A DNA stretch of 64,000 nucleotides from Lonsdalea populi (GTDB lineage: Bacteria; Pseudomonadota; Gammaproteobacteria; Enterobacterales; Enterobacteriaceae), in the NCBI RefSeq assembly GCF_015999465.1, contig NZ_CP065534.1:992001-1056000 (forward strand), read 5' to 3'. How positions within the stretch are numbered: the stretch's first letter is position 1; each line of letters starts with the position of its first letter. The notes under the pieces were generated by a model that was not told the origin of the DNA, made no database searches, and saw only the letters and a list, made by a program, of their open reading frames with translations. This document shows, piece after piece, positions 54,118 through 64,000 of the stretch. A program made the position numbers and the translations under genes.

Positions 54118-55092
54118 ATGGTTGCTGGTGAATTCGATCTGATTGCCCGTTATTTTGACCGGGTGAGAACAACGCGCCGGGACGTTGAACTGGGCATTGG
54201 AGACGACTGTGCGTTGCTGACGGTGGCTGATAAAATGCAGCTGGCGGTCAGTACGGATACCCTGGTGGCCGGCGTACACTTCCTGCCGGACATCGATCCG
54301 GCGGACTTGGCCTACAAATCGTTGGCCGTCAATCTGAGCGATCTTGCCGCTATGGGCGCCGATCCGGCATGGGTATCCCTCGCCTTGACGCTGCCGTCTA
54401 TCAACAGCGGCTGGTTGGAGGCCTATAGCAACAGCCTGTTCGAACTGCTCGATTACTACGATATGCAACTGGTCGGTGGCGACACCACCCGCGGTCCGCT
54501 TAGTATTACCCTGACGATTCAGGGACTGGTGCCCGCCGGACGCGCCCTGCGGCGCGATGGCGCACACGTCGGCGACTGGATCTACGTCACGGGGACGCTG
54601 GGCGACAGCGCTGCGGGTCTGGCTATTTTGCAGGATCGCCTGCAGGTCGAGGACGACGAAAGGCGACGCTACCTGTTGCAACGTCATCTGCGGCCTCAGC
54701 CGCGCATTTTGCAAGGGCAGGCGCTACGTGGTCTAGCGCATTCCGCCATCGACCTGTCCGACGGTCTGGCTTCCGATCTTCGCCATATTCTTACCGCCAG
54801 CGAATGCGGCGCGCACATCAATCTGGATAGGCTACCGTATTCTGATGCGCTGGCACAGTCGGTAAATGCCGATTGCGCCAGACGTTGGGCGTTAGGCGGG
54901 GGAGAGGATTACGAACTGTGCTTCACCGTGCCGGAGCTAAATCGCGGCGCGATAGATGTGGCGCTTAGCCACCTGGGCGTGCGCTATACCTGCATCGGAC
55001 AGATGTGTCCGGCTGCCGAAGGGCTGCGCTTCTTCCAACACGACGAACCTGTCGACATCGACCTCAAAGGCTATGACCACTTTGGTGAGTGA
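54118..55092 (+). CDS. thiL: Thiamine-monophosphate kinase
   Basis: ThiL phosphorylates thiamine monophosphate to thiamine pyrophosphate, the cofactor of Dxs encoded nearby. The 324-residue product has the PurM/ThiL-type N-terminal motif [11 protein letters not shown], then [28 protein letters not shown] and [12 protein letters not shown]. The 3' end overlaps pgpA by 20 bases, suggesting translational coupling. Confidence 0.98.
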   Translation: MVAGEFDLIARYFDRVRTTRRDVELGIGDDCALLTVADKMQLAVSTDTLVAGVHFLPDIDPADLAYKSLAVNLSDLAAMGADPAWVSLALTLPSINSGWLEAYSNSLFELLDYYDMQLVGGDTTRGPLSITLTIQGLVPAGRALRRDGAHVGDWIYVTGTLGDSAAGLAILQDRLQVEDDERRRYLLQRHLRPQPRILQGQALRGLAHSAIDLSDGLASDLRHILTASECGAHINLDRLPYSDALAQSVNADCARRWALGGGEDYELCFTVPELNRGAIDVALSHLGVRYTCIGQMCPAAEGLRFFQHDEPVDIDLKGYDHFGE

Positions 55093-55588
55093 AAATAAAG
55101 GCTCGCGTGAGGCGAAAGGTCGCCTGCGAATGCTGAACCCGTGGCATTTTCTGGCGACCGGGCTGGGCAGTGGATTATCACCCTGGATGCCGGGAACGGT
55201 AGGATCATTGGCAGCGATCCCGCTGTGGTATCTGATGATTTTGTTGCCGTGGCAGCTGTATTCTCTGTTGGTCATGCTCGGCATCGGCATCGGCGTTTAC
55301 CTCTGTCAGCGTACCGCGAAAGATATGGGCGTTCACGATCACGGCAGTATTGTGTGGGACGAATTCGTCGGGATGTGGATTACGCTGATGGCCCTGCCTT
55401 CCATGCATTGGGGTTGGGTGGCGGCAGGTTTTGTGCTGTTCCGTCTTCTTGATATCTGGAAGCCGTGGCCCATCCGCTGGTTTGACCGTAACGTGCATGG
55501 TGGCATGGGGATTATGGTCGATGATGTGATTGCCGGCGTGGCGGCGGCGGCCATGATCTATCTGTTGGGTCACGCTCAGCCGTGGTAA
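55073..55588 (+). CDS. pgpA: Phosphatidylglycerophosphatase A
   Basis: PgpA dephosphorylates phosphatidylglycerol phosphate in the inner membrane. The 171-residue product has [21 protein letters not shown], the acidic motif [16 protein letters not shown], four hydrophobic helices, and [16 protein letters not shown] near the C-terminus. The open frame is longer, but the ATG at 55073 inside thiL gives the family N-terminus. It is the last gene of the cluster. yajO, which follows in E. coli, is absent, so dxs is its direct convergent neighbour. Confidence 0.96.
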   Translation: MTTLVSENKGSREAKGRLRMLNPWHFLATGLGSGLSPWMPGTVGSLAAIPLWYLMILLPWQLYSLLVMLGIGIGVYLCQRTAKDMGVHDHGSIVWDEFVGMWITLMALPSMHWGWVAAGFVLFRLLDIWKPWPIRWFDRNVHGGMGIMVDDVIAGVAAAAMIYLLGHAQPW

Positions 55589-55626
55589 GCGCGCGCCACC
55601 GCGAGCCTGCTTGATTAGATTCCGAA

Positions 55627-55662
55627 TATACCCCGCTGACGCCGCTGCGTCGGCGGGGTATA
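55627..55662. terminator. Hairpin between convergent pgpA and dxs
   Basis: A 15-bp stem (55627-55641 with 55648-55662, one T-G pair) lies midway between two converging genes. There is no T tract, but the stem is very stable. Confidence 0.65.
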
Positions 55663-55678
55663 AGCGCTGAGTCTGAGA

Positions 55679-57541
55679 TCAGGCCAGCCACTCCCGGATA
55701 CGTTGTTCAATACCCGCCGCATCCAGTCCCAGATCGGCGCGTACCTCCTGCTGCGAGCCCTGAGAAATAAACCGATCCGGCAGGCCAAGATTCAGCACCG
55801 ACACGGGTCGGCGCTTCGTCATCACCCACTCGTTCACGCCGCTGCCTGCTCCCCCCATTACCGCATTCTCTTCCAGCGTCACCAGCGCGTCGTGGTTTGC
55901 CATCAGCGTTTCAAGCAGCTCGACGTCCAACGGTTTGACGAAACGCATATCCACCAGCGTCGCATTCAGCTTTTCGGCCGCCTCACTCGCTTCAGGCAGC
56001 AGCGTCCCGAAGTTGAGAATGGCCAGCTTCCCGCCTTCGCGACGCACGATGCCTTTGCCGATCGCAATTGATTCCAGCGGCGTCAGTTCTATGCCCAGAC
56101 CATTGCCGCGCGGATAGCGAACGGCCACCGGCCCGTCCTGATAGTGATAGCCGGTGTGCAGCATAAGACGACATTCATTCTCGTCGCTCGGCGTCATGAT
56201 CACCATATTAGGGATGCAGCGCAGGAATGAGAGGTCGAATGCGCCTTGGTGCGTCGGCCCATCGGCACCCACGATACCGCCGCGATCGATAGCGAACAGG
56301 ACCGGTAGCTTCTGAATCGCGACGTCGTGAATGACCTGATCGTAGGCCCGCTGCAAAAAGGTGGAGTAGATCGCGACGACCGGTTTGTAGCCGCCAATCG
56401 CCAGTCCGGCGGCGAAGGTCACCGCATGCTGTTCGGCGATGGCCACGTCGAAATACTGTTTGGGATATTGGCGGGAGAACTCGACCATCCCGGAGCCTTC
56501 CCGCATGGCTGGCGTGATCGCCATTAGCTTGCTGTCGCCCGCAGCGGTCTCTGTCAGCCACTGACCGAAGATTTTGGAGTAGGTTGGCAGCCCTTCCTTG
56601 CTCTTTGGCAGCATCCCGCTGGCCGGGTCGAATTTAGGCACGGCGTGCCAGCTGATCGGGTCCTGTTCGGCGGGCGCATAGCCACGGCCTTTCTTGGTCA
56701 TGATGTGCAGCAACTGCGGCCCTTTCAGGCCCCGCATGTTTTTCAGCGTCTGCGTTAGTACATTGACGTCGTGACCGTCGATGGGACCAATGTAGTTGAA
56801 GCCCAACTCCTCGAACAGCGTGCCGGGGACGACCATTGCCTTGAGATGCTCTTCGGTGCGCCGCACCAGCTCTTTGATGGGCGGCACGCCGGACAGCACT
56901 TTTTTGCCGCCTTCGCGCAGCGTGGTGTAGAGCTTGCCGGACAGCAGCTGCGCCAGATGATTGTTCAAGGCACCCACGTTTTCGGAAATCGACATCTCAT
57001 TATCGTTGAGCACCACCAGCATATCCGGGTCGATATCTCCCGCGTGGTTCATGGCTTCAAACGCCATGCCCGCGGTGATGGCGCCGTCGCCGATGACGCA
57101 GACGGTCCGCCTGCCCAGGCCTTCACGGTCGGCGGCGACCGCCAGGCCGATGCCGGCGCTGATGGAGGTGGAGGAGTGGCCGACGCTCAGTACATCGAAT
57201 TCGCTCTCTTCACGCCAGGGGAACGGGTGCAGGCCGCCTTTCTGCCGGATGGTCGCGATACGATCGCGCCGGCCGGTCAGGATTTTGTGCGGATAGGCCT
57301 GATGGCCAACGTCCCAGATCACGCGATCAAACGGGGTGTTGTAGACGTAGTGCAGGGCTACCGTCAATTCCACCGTCCCGAGACCGGAGGCAAAATGCCC
57401 GCTTGAACGGCTGACGCTGTCCAGCAGATATTGCCGAAGCTCATCGCACAGTTTCGGCAGACTTTCTTTGGGCAGCAGGCGCAGTTCGTCCGGGGTTTCC
57501 ACCAGCGCCAGCGTGGGATATTTCGCTATATCAAGGGTCAT
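55679..57541 (-). CDS. dxs: 1-deoxy-D-xylulose-5-phosphate synthase
   Basis: Dxs condenses pyruvate and glyceraldehyde 3-phosphate using thiamine pyrophosphate, the first step of the MEP isoprenoid pathway. The 620-residue product (same as E. coli) has [18 protein letters not shown], the cofactor motif [20 protein letters not shown] with the later LNDNEMSIS, and the catalytic Glu in [15 protein letters not shown]. It is last in the xseB-ispA-dxs operon and starts 33 bases after ispA. Confidence 0.99.
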   Translation of the reverse strand: MTLDIAKYPTLALVETPDELRLLPKESLPKLCDELRQYLLDSVSRSSGHFASGLGTVELTVALHYVYNTPFDRVIWDVGHQAYPHKILTGRRDRIATIRQKGGLHPFPWREESEFDVLSVGHSSTSISAGIGLAVAADREGLGRRTVCVIGDGAITAGMAFEAMNHAGDIDPDMLVVLNDNEMSISENVGALNNHLAQLLSGKLYTTLREGGKKVLSGVPPIKELVRRTEEHLKAMVVPGTLFEELGFNYIGPIDGHDVNVLTQTLKNMRGLKGPQLLHIMTKKGRGYAPAEQDPISWHAVPKFDPASGMLPKSKEGLPTYSKIFGQWLTETAAGDSKLMAITPAMREGSGMVEFSRQYPKQYFDVAIAEQHAVTFAAGLAIGGYKPVVAIYSTFLQRAYDQVIHDVAIQKLPVLFAIDRGGIVGADGPTHQGAFDLSFLRCIPNMVIMTPSDENECRLMLHTGYHYQDGPVAVRYPRGNGLGIELTPLESIAIGKGIVRREGGKLAILNFGTLLPEASEAAEKLNATLVDMRFVKPLDVELLETLMANHDALVTLEENAVMGGAGSGVNEWVMTKRRPVSVLNLGLPDRFISQGSQQEVRADLGLDAAGIEQRIREWLA

Positions 57542-57574
57542 CGGATACTCATTAAGCGGTGTCTTATGTTGAAA

Positions 57575-58486
57575 TTATTTATCGCGTTCAACGATGTAAC
57601 TCGCCAGCGCCTGCAGCGGCGCAACGTCCAGCGTAATGGAACTGACTTTGACCAGATCGTCCAGCGCCTCCAGCGAGTCCTGATAGAGACGCCGCGCCTT
57701 GTCTTTCGCCTCATCCAACCCCAGTAGCCCCGGATAGGTACTTTTACCCAGTTGCTGATCGGCTCCCTGGCGTTTGCCGGTGGTGGCGCTGTCGCCGATG
57801 ACATCCAGAATGTCATCCTGTACCTGAAAAGCTAATCCGATGGCGGCAGCGTAGCGGTCGAGACAGGGCAAAGCCTGCCGGCCCGCTTCGCCTGCGGCCA
57901 GAGCGCCCATCCGTATGGCTGCTCGAATCAGCGCCCCGGTTTTATGGCTGTGGATCTGTTGCAGCGAGGCCAAATCGACCTGGTGCCCTTCGGCGACCAA
58001 ATCCAGCGACTGGCCACCACACATGCCCGCGACGCCGCTGGCCTGCGCCAGCTCGGAGACCATCGCCAGACGGTCGCGGTCGCTAACCTGCGGCATCGGC
58101 GCATCGGCCAGAATCGAAAACGCCAGCGTTTGCAGCGCGTCTCCAGCCAGGATCGCGCTGGCTTCGCCGAAACGAATGTGGCAGGTCGGCTGCCCGCGGC
58201 GCAGATCGTCGTTGTCCATGGCAGGCAGGTCGTCATGAATCAATGAGTAGGCGTGTATGCACTCGACGGCCGCCGCTGGCGCGTCCAGGCTTTCCCGCTT
58301 TAGGCCGAAAAGCTGTCCGGTCGTATACACCAGAAACGGACGCAGCCGTTTACCCCCCAGTAATGCCCCATAGCTCATGGCATCAACCAGAGGAGTATTC
58401 TGAAATGGCAGAGCGGCGATGAACTGACTCAGCGTGGCGTCCGTGCGCTGATGGTGGGCACGCAGTTGCTCAAAGAATTCTGTCAT
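57575..58486 (-). CDS. ispA: (2E,6E)-farnesyl diphosphate synthase
   Basis: IspA joins isopentenyl diphosphate to dimethylallyl and geranyl diphosphate, using products of the Dxs pathway. The 303-residue product has the first Asp-rich motif in YSLIHDDLPAMDNDDLRRG and the second in FQVQDDILD. GGKRLRPFLVY near residue 46 binds diphosphate. It starts seven bases after the xseB stop, as in E. coli. Confidence 0.98.
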   Translation of the reverse strand: MTEFFEQLRAHHQRTDATLSQFIAALPFQNTPLVDAMSYGALLGGKRLRPFLVYTTGQLFGLKRESLDAPAAAVECIHAYSLIHDDLPAMDNDDLRRGQPTCHIRFGEASAILAGDALQTLAFSILADAPMPQVSDRDRLAMVSELAQASGVAGMCGGQSLDLVAEGHQVDLASLQQIHSHKTGALIRAAIRMGALAAGEAGRQALPCLDRYAAAIGLAFQVQDDILDVIGDSATTGKRQGADQQLGKSTYPGLLGLDEAKDKARRLYQDSLEALDDLVKVSSITLDVAPLQALASYIVERDK

Positions 58487-58493
58487 GGCGTGA

Positions 58494-58736
58494 CTACTCG
58501 TTATCCGGAGTAAAAGGCGTCAAGGCCGCTTCGGGTTCATCGTTAAGCAGGATTTGTACGCGTTGCTCCGCCTGCTGCAGCTTCAACTGGCCTTGTCGCG
58601 CAAGTTGAATACCTTGTTCGAACGCCTGCAGCGCCTCTTCCAACGGCAGATCGCCCGACTCAAGGCGGGCGACAATCTGTTCCAGCTCACTTAGCGAGCT
58701 TTCGAAACTCACGGGTGGTTCGTTTTTTTTCGGCAT
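58494..58736 (-). CDS. xseB: Exodeoxyribonuclease VII small subunit
   Basis: XseB binds XseA to form exonuclease VII, which degrades single-stranded DNA. The 80-residue protein (same as E. coli) begins [20 protein letters not shown] and has [20 protein letters not shown] and the C-terminal FTPDNE. The open frame is 66 bases longer upstream, but the family start is at 58736. It is the first gene of the xseB-ispA-dxs operon and diverges from thiI. Confidence 0.97.
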   Translation of the reverse strand: MPKKNEPPVSFESSLSELEQIVARLESGDLPLEEALQAFEQGIQLARQGQLKLQQAEQRVQILLNDEPEAALTPFTPDNE

Positions 58737-58971
58737 AGTCGGTTCTGGGTCCTGTTCCTTCGTATCGGAGCGCAAAAGGGGGCGTAGCTCGTCGTTCCGC
58801 ATCGTGCATTCGTGCGGTTAAGACGCGCCGTATGCCGCAATTAAGTGATATACTCCGCGCCCTGGATGCTATTGGGAAGATTGCCGGAGCAACGGCGACA
58901 TTGCCAATAACGTGATTTTAGCCTTAGGGTAAAATTATTTACGCCTTTACGATCAAGTAACGACAGCCACC

Positions 58972-60420
58972 ATGAAGTTTATCATTAAATTGTTCCCGGA
59001 AATCACCATCAAAAGCCAATCTGTGCGGTTGCGCTTTATCAAAATCCTCACAGGGAATATCCGAAACGTTTTAAAACAGTATGATGAAACGCTGGCGGTT
59101 GTCCGTCACTGGGATCATATCGAAGTTCGTGCTCAAGACGAAAGCCAGCGCCTTATTATACGTGATGCCCTGACGCGTATCCCGGGGATTCACCACGTCC
59201 TCGAAGTGGAAGAACACGACTATACCGATCTGCACAATATCTTCGAGCAAACGCTGGACATGTACCGCGATCAGGTGGAAGGCAAAACCTTCTGCGTGCG
59301 CGTCAAACGGCGCGGCAAGCACGACTTCAGCTCTCAGGACGTCGAGCGTTACGTCGGCGGCGGCCTGAACCAGCACATCGAGAGCGCGAAGGTCAATCTG
59401 ACCTCGCCGCAGGTCACCGTGCATCTGGAAATCGAGCAGGATCGCCTGCTGCTGATCAAAGGCCGCTACGAAGGCATCGGCGGCTATCCGATCGGTACGC
59501 AGGAAGATGTCCTGTCGTTGATTTCGGGCGGCTTCGACTCCGGCGTGTCCAGCTACATGCTGATGCGCCGCGGTTGCCGAGTGCACTACTGCTTCTTCAA
59601 CCTGGGCGGCGCGGCGCATGAGATAGGCGTAAAGCAGGTGGCCCACTACTTGTGGAACCGCTTCGGCAGCTCGCATCGCGTTCGCTTTGTCGCCGTCGAT
59701 TTTGAACCGGTAGTCGGCGAAATTCTTGAGAAAGTCGACGACGGCCAGATGGGCGTGGTGCTGAAACGCATGATGGTGCGGGCGGCATCGAAAGTGGCTG
59801 AACGCTACGGCGTGCAGGCGCTGGTGACCGGCGAAGCGCTAGGACAGGTGTCCAGCCAGACGCTGACCAACCTGCGTATGATCGACAACGCGACGGATAC
59901 GTTGATTCTGCGTCCGCTGATCTCGCACGATAAAGAACACATCATCAATATGGCGCGTCAGCTGGGCACCGAAGACTTTGCCAAGACCATGCCGGAGTAT
60001 TGCGGCGTGATCTCGAAGAACCCAACGGTCAAAGCGGTGAAAGCCAAAATCGAGCACGAAGAGAGCCAGTTCGACTTCGATATTCTCGATCGCGTCGTGA
60101 GCGAAGCCCGTAATCTGGATATTCGCGAAATTGCCGAGCAGACCACGCAGGAAGTGGTGGCGGTCGAAACGGTGGATGCATTCGCCGCTAACGATATCCT
60201 GCTGGACATTCGCTCTCCGGATGAACAGGACGATCGCCCGCTGTCGCTGGAACAGATCGATATCAAGTCGTTGCCGTTCTACAAACTGGCGACCCAGTTC
60301 GGCGATCTGGACCAGAGCAAAACCTATCTGCTCTACTGCGAACGCGGTGTGATGAGCCGTTTGCAGGCGCTCTATTTGCGCGAGCAGGGCTTTGATAACG
60401 TGAAGGTTTATCGCCCCTGA
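58972..60420 (+). CDS. thiI: tRNA 4-thiouridine synthase / thiamine sulfur carrier ThiI
   Basis: ThiI transfers sulfur to U8 of tRNA and to the ThiS carrier for thiazole synthesis. The 482-residue product has an N-terminal ferredoxin-like and THUMP region (about 1-170) and the PP-loop [12 protein letters not shown] near 184-195. The catalytic Cys in [11 protein letters not shown] is near residue 344, and a C-terminal rhodanese domain has the active Cys at 456 in [11 protein letters not shown]. It stands alone, between the divergent xseB and convergent yajL. Confidence 0.98.
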   Translation: MKFIIKLFPEITIKSQSVRLRFIKILTGNIRNVLKQYDETLAVVRHWDHIEVRAQDESQRLIIRDALTRIPGIHHVLEVEEHDYTDLHNIFEQTLDMYRDQVEGKTFCVRVKRRGKHDFSSQDVERYVGGGLNQHIESAKVNLTSPQVTVHLEIEQDRLLLIKGRYEGIGGYPIGTQEDVLSLISGGFDSGVSSYMLMRRGCRVHYCFFNLGGAAHEIGVKQVAHYLWNRFGSSHRVRFVAVDFEPVVGEILEKVDDGQMGVVLKRMMVRAASKVAERYGVQALVTGEALGQVSSQTLTNLRMIDNATDTLILRPLISHDKEHIINMARQLGTEDFAKTMPEYCGVISKNPTVKAVKAKIEHEESQFDFDILDRVVSEARNLDIREIAEQTTQEVVAVETVDAFAANDILLDIRSPDEQDDRPLSLEQIDIKSLPFYKLATQFGDLDQSKTYLLYCERGVMSRLQALYLREQGFDNVKVYRP

Positions 60421-60437
60421 ATCCGGTTACTCGATAG

Positions 60438-60463
60438 AAAAAAGGCGCCCCGGCGCCTTTTTT
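60438..60463. terminator. Bidirectional terminator between thiI and yajL
   Basis: A 12-bp stem AAAAAAGGCGCC / GGCGCCTTTTTT with a two-base CC spacer (the loop must open further in RNA). It is A/T-flanked on both sides. Confidence 0.88.
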
Positions 60464-60488
60464 CATGCCTGATATTCCGCGCTGACGA

Positions 60489-61079
60489 TCAATCCCGATA
60501 ATTGTAGATGCCCGGCGGCAGCACCAGCTGAGCGGCGACGTCGGCCGCTTTGGCCTTGCCGACCAGCAGGTCAATCAGCTTCAGGGCGAAGTCGATGCTG
60601 GTGCCCGGCCCCTGGCTGGTCAGCAGGTTGACGCGCGGGTCAAAGACGACGCGTTTCTCCAGCCATTTCTCTTCCGGGATGTGCGATTTCATCCCCGGAT
60701 AGCCGGTCATATTCCCGACAGGGAACAGCTGGTGATACTCCAGCACTAAGGCGGGCGAGGCACAGATCGCCGCGACGATGCCGCCCTCCAGATGTGTCTG
60801 GCGCAGGCGTTCAATCAGCAGCGGACTATCGCGAAAGCACTCAGCCCCTTCCAGTCCGCCCGGCAAGACCACTGCGTCAAAGGCGCGATCGGCTACGGCC
60901 ACCAGCGGAACCTCCGCCAGAATACGCACGCCGCGAGAGCAGACGATGTTCAGATCGCCATCGCCGGCAACGCTGGCGGTCGTCACCTGAATACCGGCTC
61001 TCACCAGCAGGTCTATCGTGGTGACCGCTTCGATCTCTTCACTACCAGGGGCCAGGCAGACCAGTACCGATGCGCTCAT
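60489..61079 (-). CDS. yajL: YajL (DJ-1/PfpI family protein)
   Basis: YajL is a DJ-1 homologue reported as a protein and nucleotide deglycase and oxidative-stress chaperone; the deglycase role is debated. The 196-residue product begins [20 protein letters not shown] and has [15 protein letters not shown]. The reactive nucleophile-elbow Cys lies in [13 protein letters not shown], as Cys-106 in E. coli. The ATG at 61079 follows AAGGAGAG; an in-frame GTG two codons earlier is less likely. It overlaps the panE 3' end by about 38 bases. Confidence 0.95.
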   Translation of the reverse strand: MSASVLVCLAPGSEEIEAVTTIDLLVRAGIQVTTASVAGDGDLNIVCSRGVRILAEVPLVAVADRAFDAVVLPGGLEGAECFRDSPLLIERLRQTHLEGGIVAAICASPALVLEYHQLFPVGNMTGYPGMKSHIPEEKWLEKRVVFDPRVNLLTSQGPGTSIDFALKLIDLLVGKAKAADVAAQLVLPPGIYNYRD

Positions 61080-61950
61080 ATTCACTCTCCTTTTGCTTAA
61101 TCTGTTCGAACAGGCGGCGGTTCTCCGGCAGCGTTAAGCCGTGGGCGCGTCCGCGTTTCAGCAGATACCCGGTGATATAGTCAATCTCGGTATGCCGCTG
61201 CGCCAATAAATCCTGCAGCATGGAGGAGGTATTGGCCGCCGTGTTGTGGATGATTTGATTGATATAGAGTAACAGGCTTTCGGTCGAGGTGTGCAGCCCC
61301 TCCCGATCCATGACCTGCGCTATCTCCTGACACAGCGACGTCAATTCCTGTGGGCGAGACGCCAGCTCGCCGTTGGTGCAGAGATACAGGGCGGTCAGCG
61401 GGTTGATGACGCAGTTGGCGGCCAGCTTCAGCCAGCAGGTGGCGGTGATGTTGTTGTACCAGGCCACGTCCGGCAGGGCATGGTGCAGGAGATCCGCCAG
61501 CGGACTTAGGTCCTCGATGCCGTTGACGCTGCCGATGCGCGTGGTGCCTGCGGCGACATGCGTCACGACGGTGCGATCGCGTCGTGCGGCGTGAGTGGTA
61601 ATGCCGGCCAGCACCGGCTGCGTCAACTTCGGGAGCTCTTCCAGCGTACCCATGCCGTTATGCAACAGCAGGATCGTGCATTTCGGGCTCAGCCGCGGCA
61701 GCAGGGCGCAGACCGCATCCGAGACCTGCCACGCCTTCAACGTCACCAGCAACAGCTCGCTCAGCGCCAGATGATCGGGATCGTTGGCGGTCAAATTCAG
61801 GTTGTGGTGTTCGCCGTTGAGCGCGATCACATTCACCGGGCAGTAGGGACGAGGGATGCGCAGCCAGCCTTGGACGTCATGGCCTTGCTGATGAAGCGCG
61901 GCGAGCCAGAGTTGCCCGATGGCGCCGCAGCCGAGGACGGTAATTTTCAT
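61042..61950 (-). CDS. panE: 2-dehydropantoate 2-reductase
   Basis: PanE reduces 2-dehydropantoate to pantoate with NADPH in coenzyme A synthesis. The 302-residue product has the dinucleotide-binding [21 protein letters not shown] at its start (residues 1-21), [12 protein letters not shown], and the catalytic Lys region in [17 protein letters not shown]. It is the first gene of the panE-yajL pair; its end overlaps yajL, so coupling is likely. Confidence 0.97.
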   Translation of the reverse strand: MKITVLGCGAIGQLWLAALHQQGHDVQGWLRIPRPYCPVNVIALNGEHHNLNLTANDPDHLALSELLLVTLKAWQVSDAVCALLPRLSPKCTILLLHNGMGTLEELPKLTQPVLAGITTHAARRDRTVVTHVAAGTTRIGSVNGIEDLSPLADLLHHALPDVAWYNNITATCWLKLAANCVINPLTALYLCTNGELASRPQELTSLCQEIAQVMDREGLHTSTESLLLYINQIIHNTAANTSSMLQDLLAQRHTEIDYITGYLLKRGRAHGLTLPENRRLFEQIKQKESEYERIGTGLPGPW

Positions 61951-62128
61951 GCCTCTCTCCCAGGTGAAAATGAAAATGTGATCTGTATCACTTTATACAT
62001 GATAAGCCATCGCCCAGCGTTTTGTCCGCCTGCCGATAGCGCGTTCTGATATGCTCCGGCCCCCATTTTGCTTATTAACGGCGAGCGGGTATCATGCTCG
62101 GCAGCCTTTTTGTGTCAGGAGATAAATC

Positions 62129-62620
62129 ATGCCATCTTTCGATATTGTTTCGGAAATTGATATGCAGGAAGTCCGCAATGCGGTGGAGAATGCATCGCGC
62201 GAGCTGAGCACCCGCTGGGATTTCCGCAACGTGCCCGCCAGCTTCGATCTGAATGAGAAAGCGCAAACCATTAAGATGGCGAGTGAGTCCGACTTTCAGG
62301 TTAAGCAACTGGTGGATATTCTGCGTGAGAAGCTGGCTAAACGCGGCATCGAAGGCAGCGCGGTAGAGGTGCCTGAAGAGCTCGAACACAGCGGTAAAAC
62401 CTACAGCGTGGAAGCCGGGCTGAAGCAGGGAATTGAGACTGCGCAGGCGAAGAAGCTGGTCAAGCTGATCAAAGACAGCAAGCTGAAAGTTCAGGCGCAG
62501 ATTCAGGGCGAGCAGGTGCGAGTGACCGGTAAGTCCCGCGACGATCTGCAAAACGTGATCGCGCTGGTGCGCGGCGCGGATCTGGGCCAGCCTTTCCAGT
62601 TCAATAATTTCCGCGACTAA
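62129..62620 (+). CDS. yajQ: YajQ family cyclic di-GMP-binding protein
   Basis: YajQ is a small nucleic-acid- and nucleotide-binding protein of two ferredoxin-like domains. In Xanthomonas a homologue is a cyclic di-GMP effector; in other hosts its role is unclear. The 163-residue protein begins [20 protein letters not shown] and contains [20 protein letters not shown] and [12 protein letters not shown] at the C-terminus. The ATG follows AGGAGA. It stands alone, with a terminator shared with the convergent putA. Confidence 0.97.
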   Translation: MPSFDIVSEIDMQEVRNAVENASRELSTRWDFRNVPASFDLNEKAQTIKMASESDFQVKQLVDILREKLAKRGIEGSAVEVPEELEHSGKTYSVEAGLKQGIETAQAKKLVKLIKDSKLKVQAQIQGEQVRVTGKSRDDLQNVIALVRGADLGQPFQFNNFRD

Positions 62621-62641
62621 GCGGACTTCCTTACAGAAGCA

Positions 62642-62664
62642 AAAGGCCAGCAATGCTGGCCTTT
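62642..62664. terminator. Bidirectional terminator between yajQ and putA
   Basis: A perfect 10-bp stem AAAGGCCAGC / GCTGGCCTTT with a three-base loop is followed by a T-rich tail on the plus strand. Confidence 0.85.
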
Positions 62665-62669
62665 CTGTT

Positions 62670-64000
62670 TTAAAGCGTCATCAGACGCGTATTGCCTCCC
62701 GCCGCCGCCGAATTGGCGCAGACTACGCGCTCAATCAGCAGGCGCTCAAGCCGAATCGCGTTGTCTCCGTTGCTCAACCCCTGCACGGATACGATAGGGC
62801 CGTGTCTGGCGGCCAACTGGGTGCAGACGTTCCGCAGCGATACGGCGTTGCCGTGATGGATCACCGCATCGAAAGACTGTTCGTAAAGCGTAGAGGCCGG
62901 CGTTATATCGATGGCCGCTTTCACGTCGGCCGGCAGTTTTTCATAGAGCGCAATGTTCACGGAGGCGTCCGGCCACAGCATCTTGCCGCCCACGCTGGCG
63001 ACCGCCGCCAGTTGGATCAGCAAATCCTGCGGGTTCAGCGCCAATCCCAAAACCCGCGCTCGGGGCAGAAGGCGATAACTGTTCTCTTCGCCGGTGGGGC
63101 CGGGAAGGCCGCTTACGGTATATCCGGCGCTATTTTCTTTAAACGCTTTGCAGCATTGCAGCAACTCGCTGTTTTGCTGCTGCTCCGCCCATGCTTTCAG
63201 TGCCGTAAAGGCGTTGAAGGTGCCGGGCTCCGTCGGCATGGCTTCCGGTCCGGCGACCGCGGTGTAGCGTAAGCCTTGCAGCGAGGCATCGGCAGGGCAC
63301 CGGCTCAGCAGACGATACAGATACAGCGGCCCGCCCGCCTTGGGGCCGGTGCCGGAGAGCCCTTCGCCCCCGAAGGGTTGTACGCCGACGACCGCTCCCA
63401 CTACATTGCGGTTGATATACACATTGCCCACGTTGATGCTTTCGGTCACTTTATGGATGGTACGGTCGATGCGGGAGTGAATGCCGAAGGTAAGACCATA
63501 TCCTAATGCGTTGATTTTATTCACCAACGCCGGCAACTGGCGGCTGTCATAGCGCAGTACGTGCAGCACGGGGCCAAATACCTCTTTCTTTAAATCCTCG
63601 ATGGCGTTGATCTCGATGAGTGCGGGCGCGATGAAGTAACCCTGAGCATCGTCTGTGGCGCTGTGCACCGAGGTGTAACTGGCTTGGTATACGGGGAAAC
63701 CTTTGTCCCGCATCGCGCTGATGTGCGCACGGATGGCGCCTATCGCGTCTTCGTCGATGACCGGGCCGATATCCGTTGAGAGCCGTTCAGGGGTGCCCAT
63801 CTGATATTCGACCATCGTGCCGCGCAAGGCTTCAAGCAGCGGCTCGGCGACGTCATTCTGGATACATAACAATCTTAAGGCGGAGCAGCGCTGACCGGCG
63901 CTATCAAATGCGGAGGTCATACAGTCGATAATCACCTGTTCCAATAAAGCGGACGAATCGACGATCATGGCATTGATGCCGCCGGTTTCCGCGATGAGGG
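62670..64000 (-). CDS. putA: Bifunctional proline dehydrogenase/P5C dehydrogenase PutA, C-terminal part (cut by window end)
   Basis: The frame is open to the window end, so this is the 3' third of putA, about 443 residues. It covers the second half of the aldehyde dehydrogenase domain: LIAETGG-NAMIVDSSAL, the catalytic Cys in SAGQRCSALRLL, EVFGPVLHVLRY and PFGGEGLSGTGPKAGG. The C-terminal domain of long, trifunctional-type PutA proteins follows. PutA oxidises proline to glutamate and in enterobacteria also represses put genes through an N-terminal domain outside this window. The sequence before NAM reads GGI where GGQ is usual. No break is visible. Confidence 0.97.
   Translation of the reverse strand, partial: LIAETGGINAMIVDSSALLEQVIIDCMTSAFDSAGQRCSALRLLCIQNDVAEPLLEALRGTMVEYQMGTPERLSTDIGPVIDEDAIGAIRAHISAMRDKGFPVYQASYTSVHSATDDAQGYFIAPALIEINAIEDLKKEVFGPVLHVLRYDSRQLPALVNKINALGYGLTFGIHSRIDRTIHKVTESINVGNVYINRNVVGAVVGVQPFGGEGLSGTGPKAGGPLYLYRLLSRCPADASLQGLRYTAVAGPEAMPTEPGTFNAFTALKAWAEQQQNSELLQCCKAFKENSAGYTVSGLPGPTGEENSYRLLPRARVLGLALNPQDLLIQLAAVASVGGKMLWPDASVNIALYEKLPADVKAAIDITPASTLYEQSFDAVIHHGNAVSLRNVCTQLAARHGPIVSVQGLSNGDNAIRLERLLIERVVCANSAAAGGNTRLMTL

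Overview
The window is chromosomal DNA from an enterobacterium. The protein sequences closely resemble Escherichia coli housekeeping genes, but the gene set and spacing fit a plant-associated member of the Pectobacteriaceae (Brenneria, Dickeya or Pectobacterium type) better. Genus is an inference; no rRNA or marker comparison was possible. No tRNA, rRNA, CRISPR array or intact insertion sequence was seen.

Left block (1-7560): dnaE, accA, yaeR, tilS, then rof and yaeP on the opposite strand, then yaeQ. This is the order around E. coli dnaE, except that no lysine decarboxylase lies between accA and yaeR. After yaeQ the order breaks: mutS follows directly, and next to it is a mobile-element scar, a tyrosine recombinase remnant run into a broken AbiEii-type toxin gene.

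Accessory block (about 10.4-25.6 kb): a chemoreceptor with a likely flagellar sigma-28 promoter, gldA, a DUF421 membrane protein, yjdM, a 1.3 kb stretch of decayed DNA, an unrecognised Ser/Thr/Asp-rich protein, a MetE-C-like methyltransferase and yojI. The intergenic stretches are long and mostly empty.

Right block (24.1-62.6 kb): essentially collinear with the E. coli aroL-to-yajQ region: aroL, ppnP, rdgC, sbcCD, phoBR, brnQ, proY, acpH, queA-tgt-yajC-secDF, yajI, nrdR-ribD-ribH-nusB-thiL-pgpA, xseB-ispA-dxs, thiI, yajL-panE, yajQ. Four genes interrupt that order: a second chemoreceptor (before rdgC), a second MetE-C-like methyltransferase (between phoR and brnQ), a 2-Cys peroxiredoxin (between proY and acpH) and mgtA (between yajI and nrdR). 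The window ends inside putA.

Pathways represented: replication and repair (dnaE, mutS, sbcCD, rdgC); isoprenoid, thiamine and riboflavin supply (dxs, ispA, xseB with thiL, thiI, ribD, ribH); queuosine tRNA modification (queA, tgt); Sec export (yajC, secD, secF); phosphate sensing (phoBR); and magnesium import.

The most informative regulatory element is the mgtA leader. It has a PhoP box, a 14-codon proline-rich leader peptide (mgtL), and three exactly complementary segments that can form two mutually exclusive hairpins, the first overlapping the mgtL stop codon.
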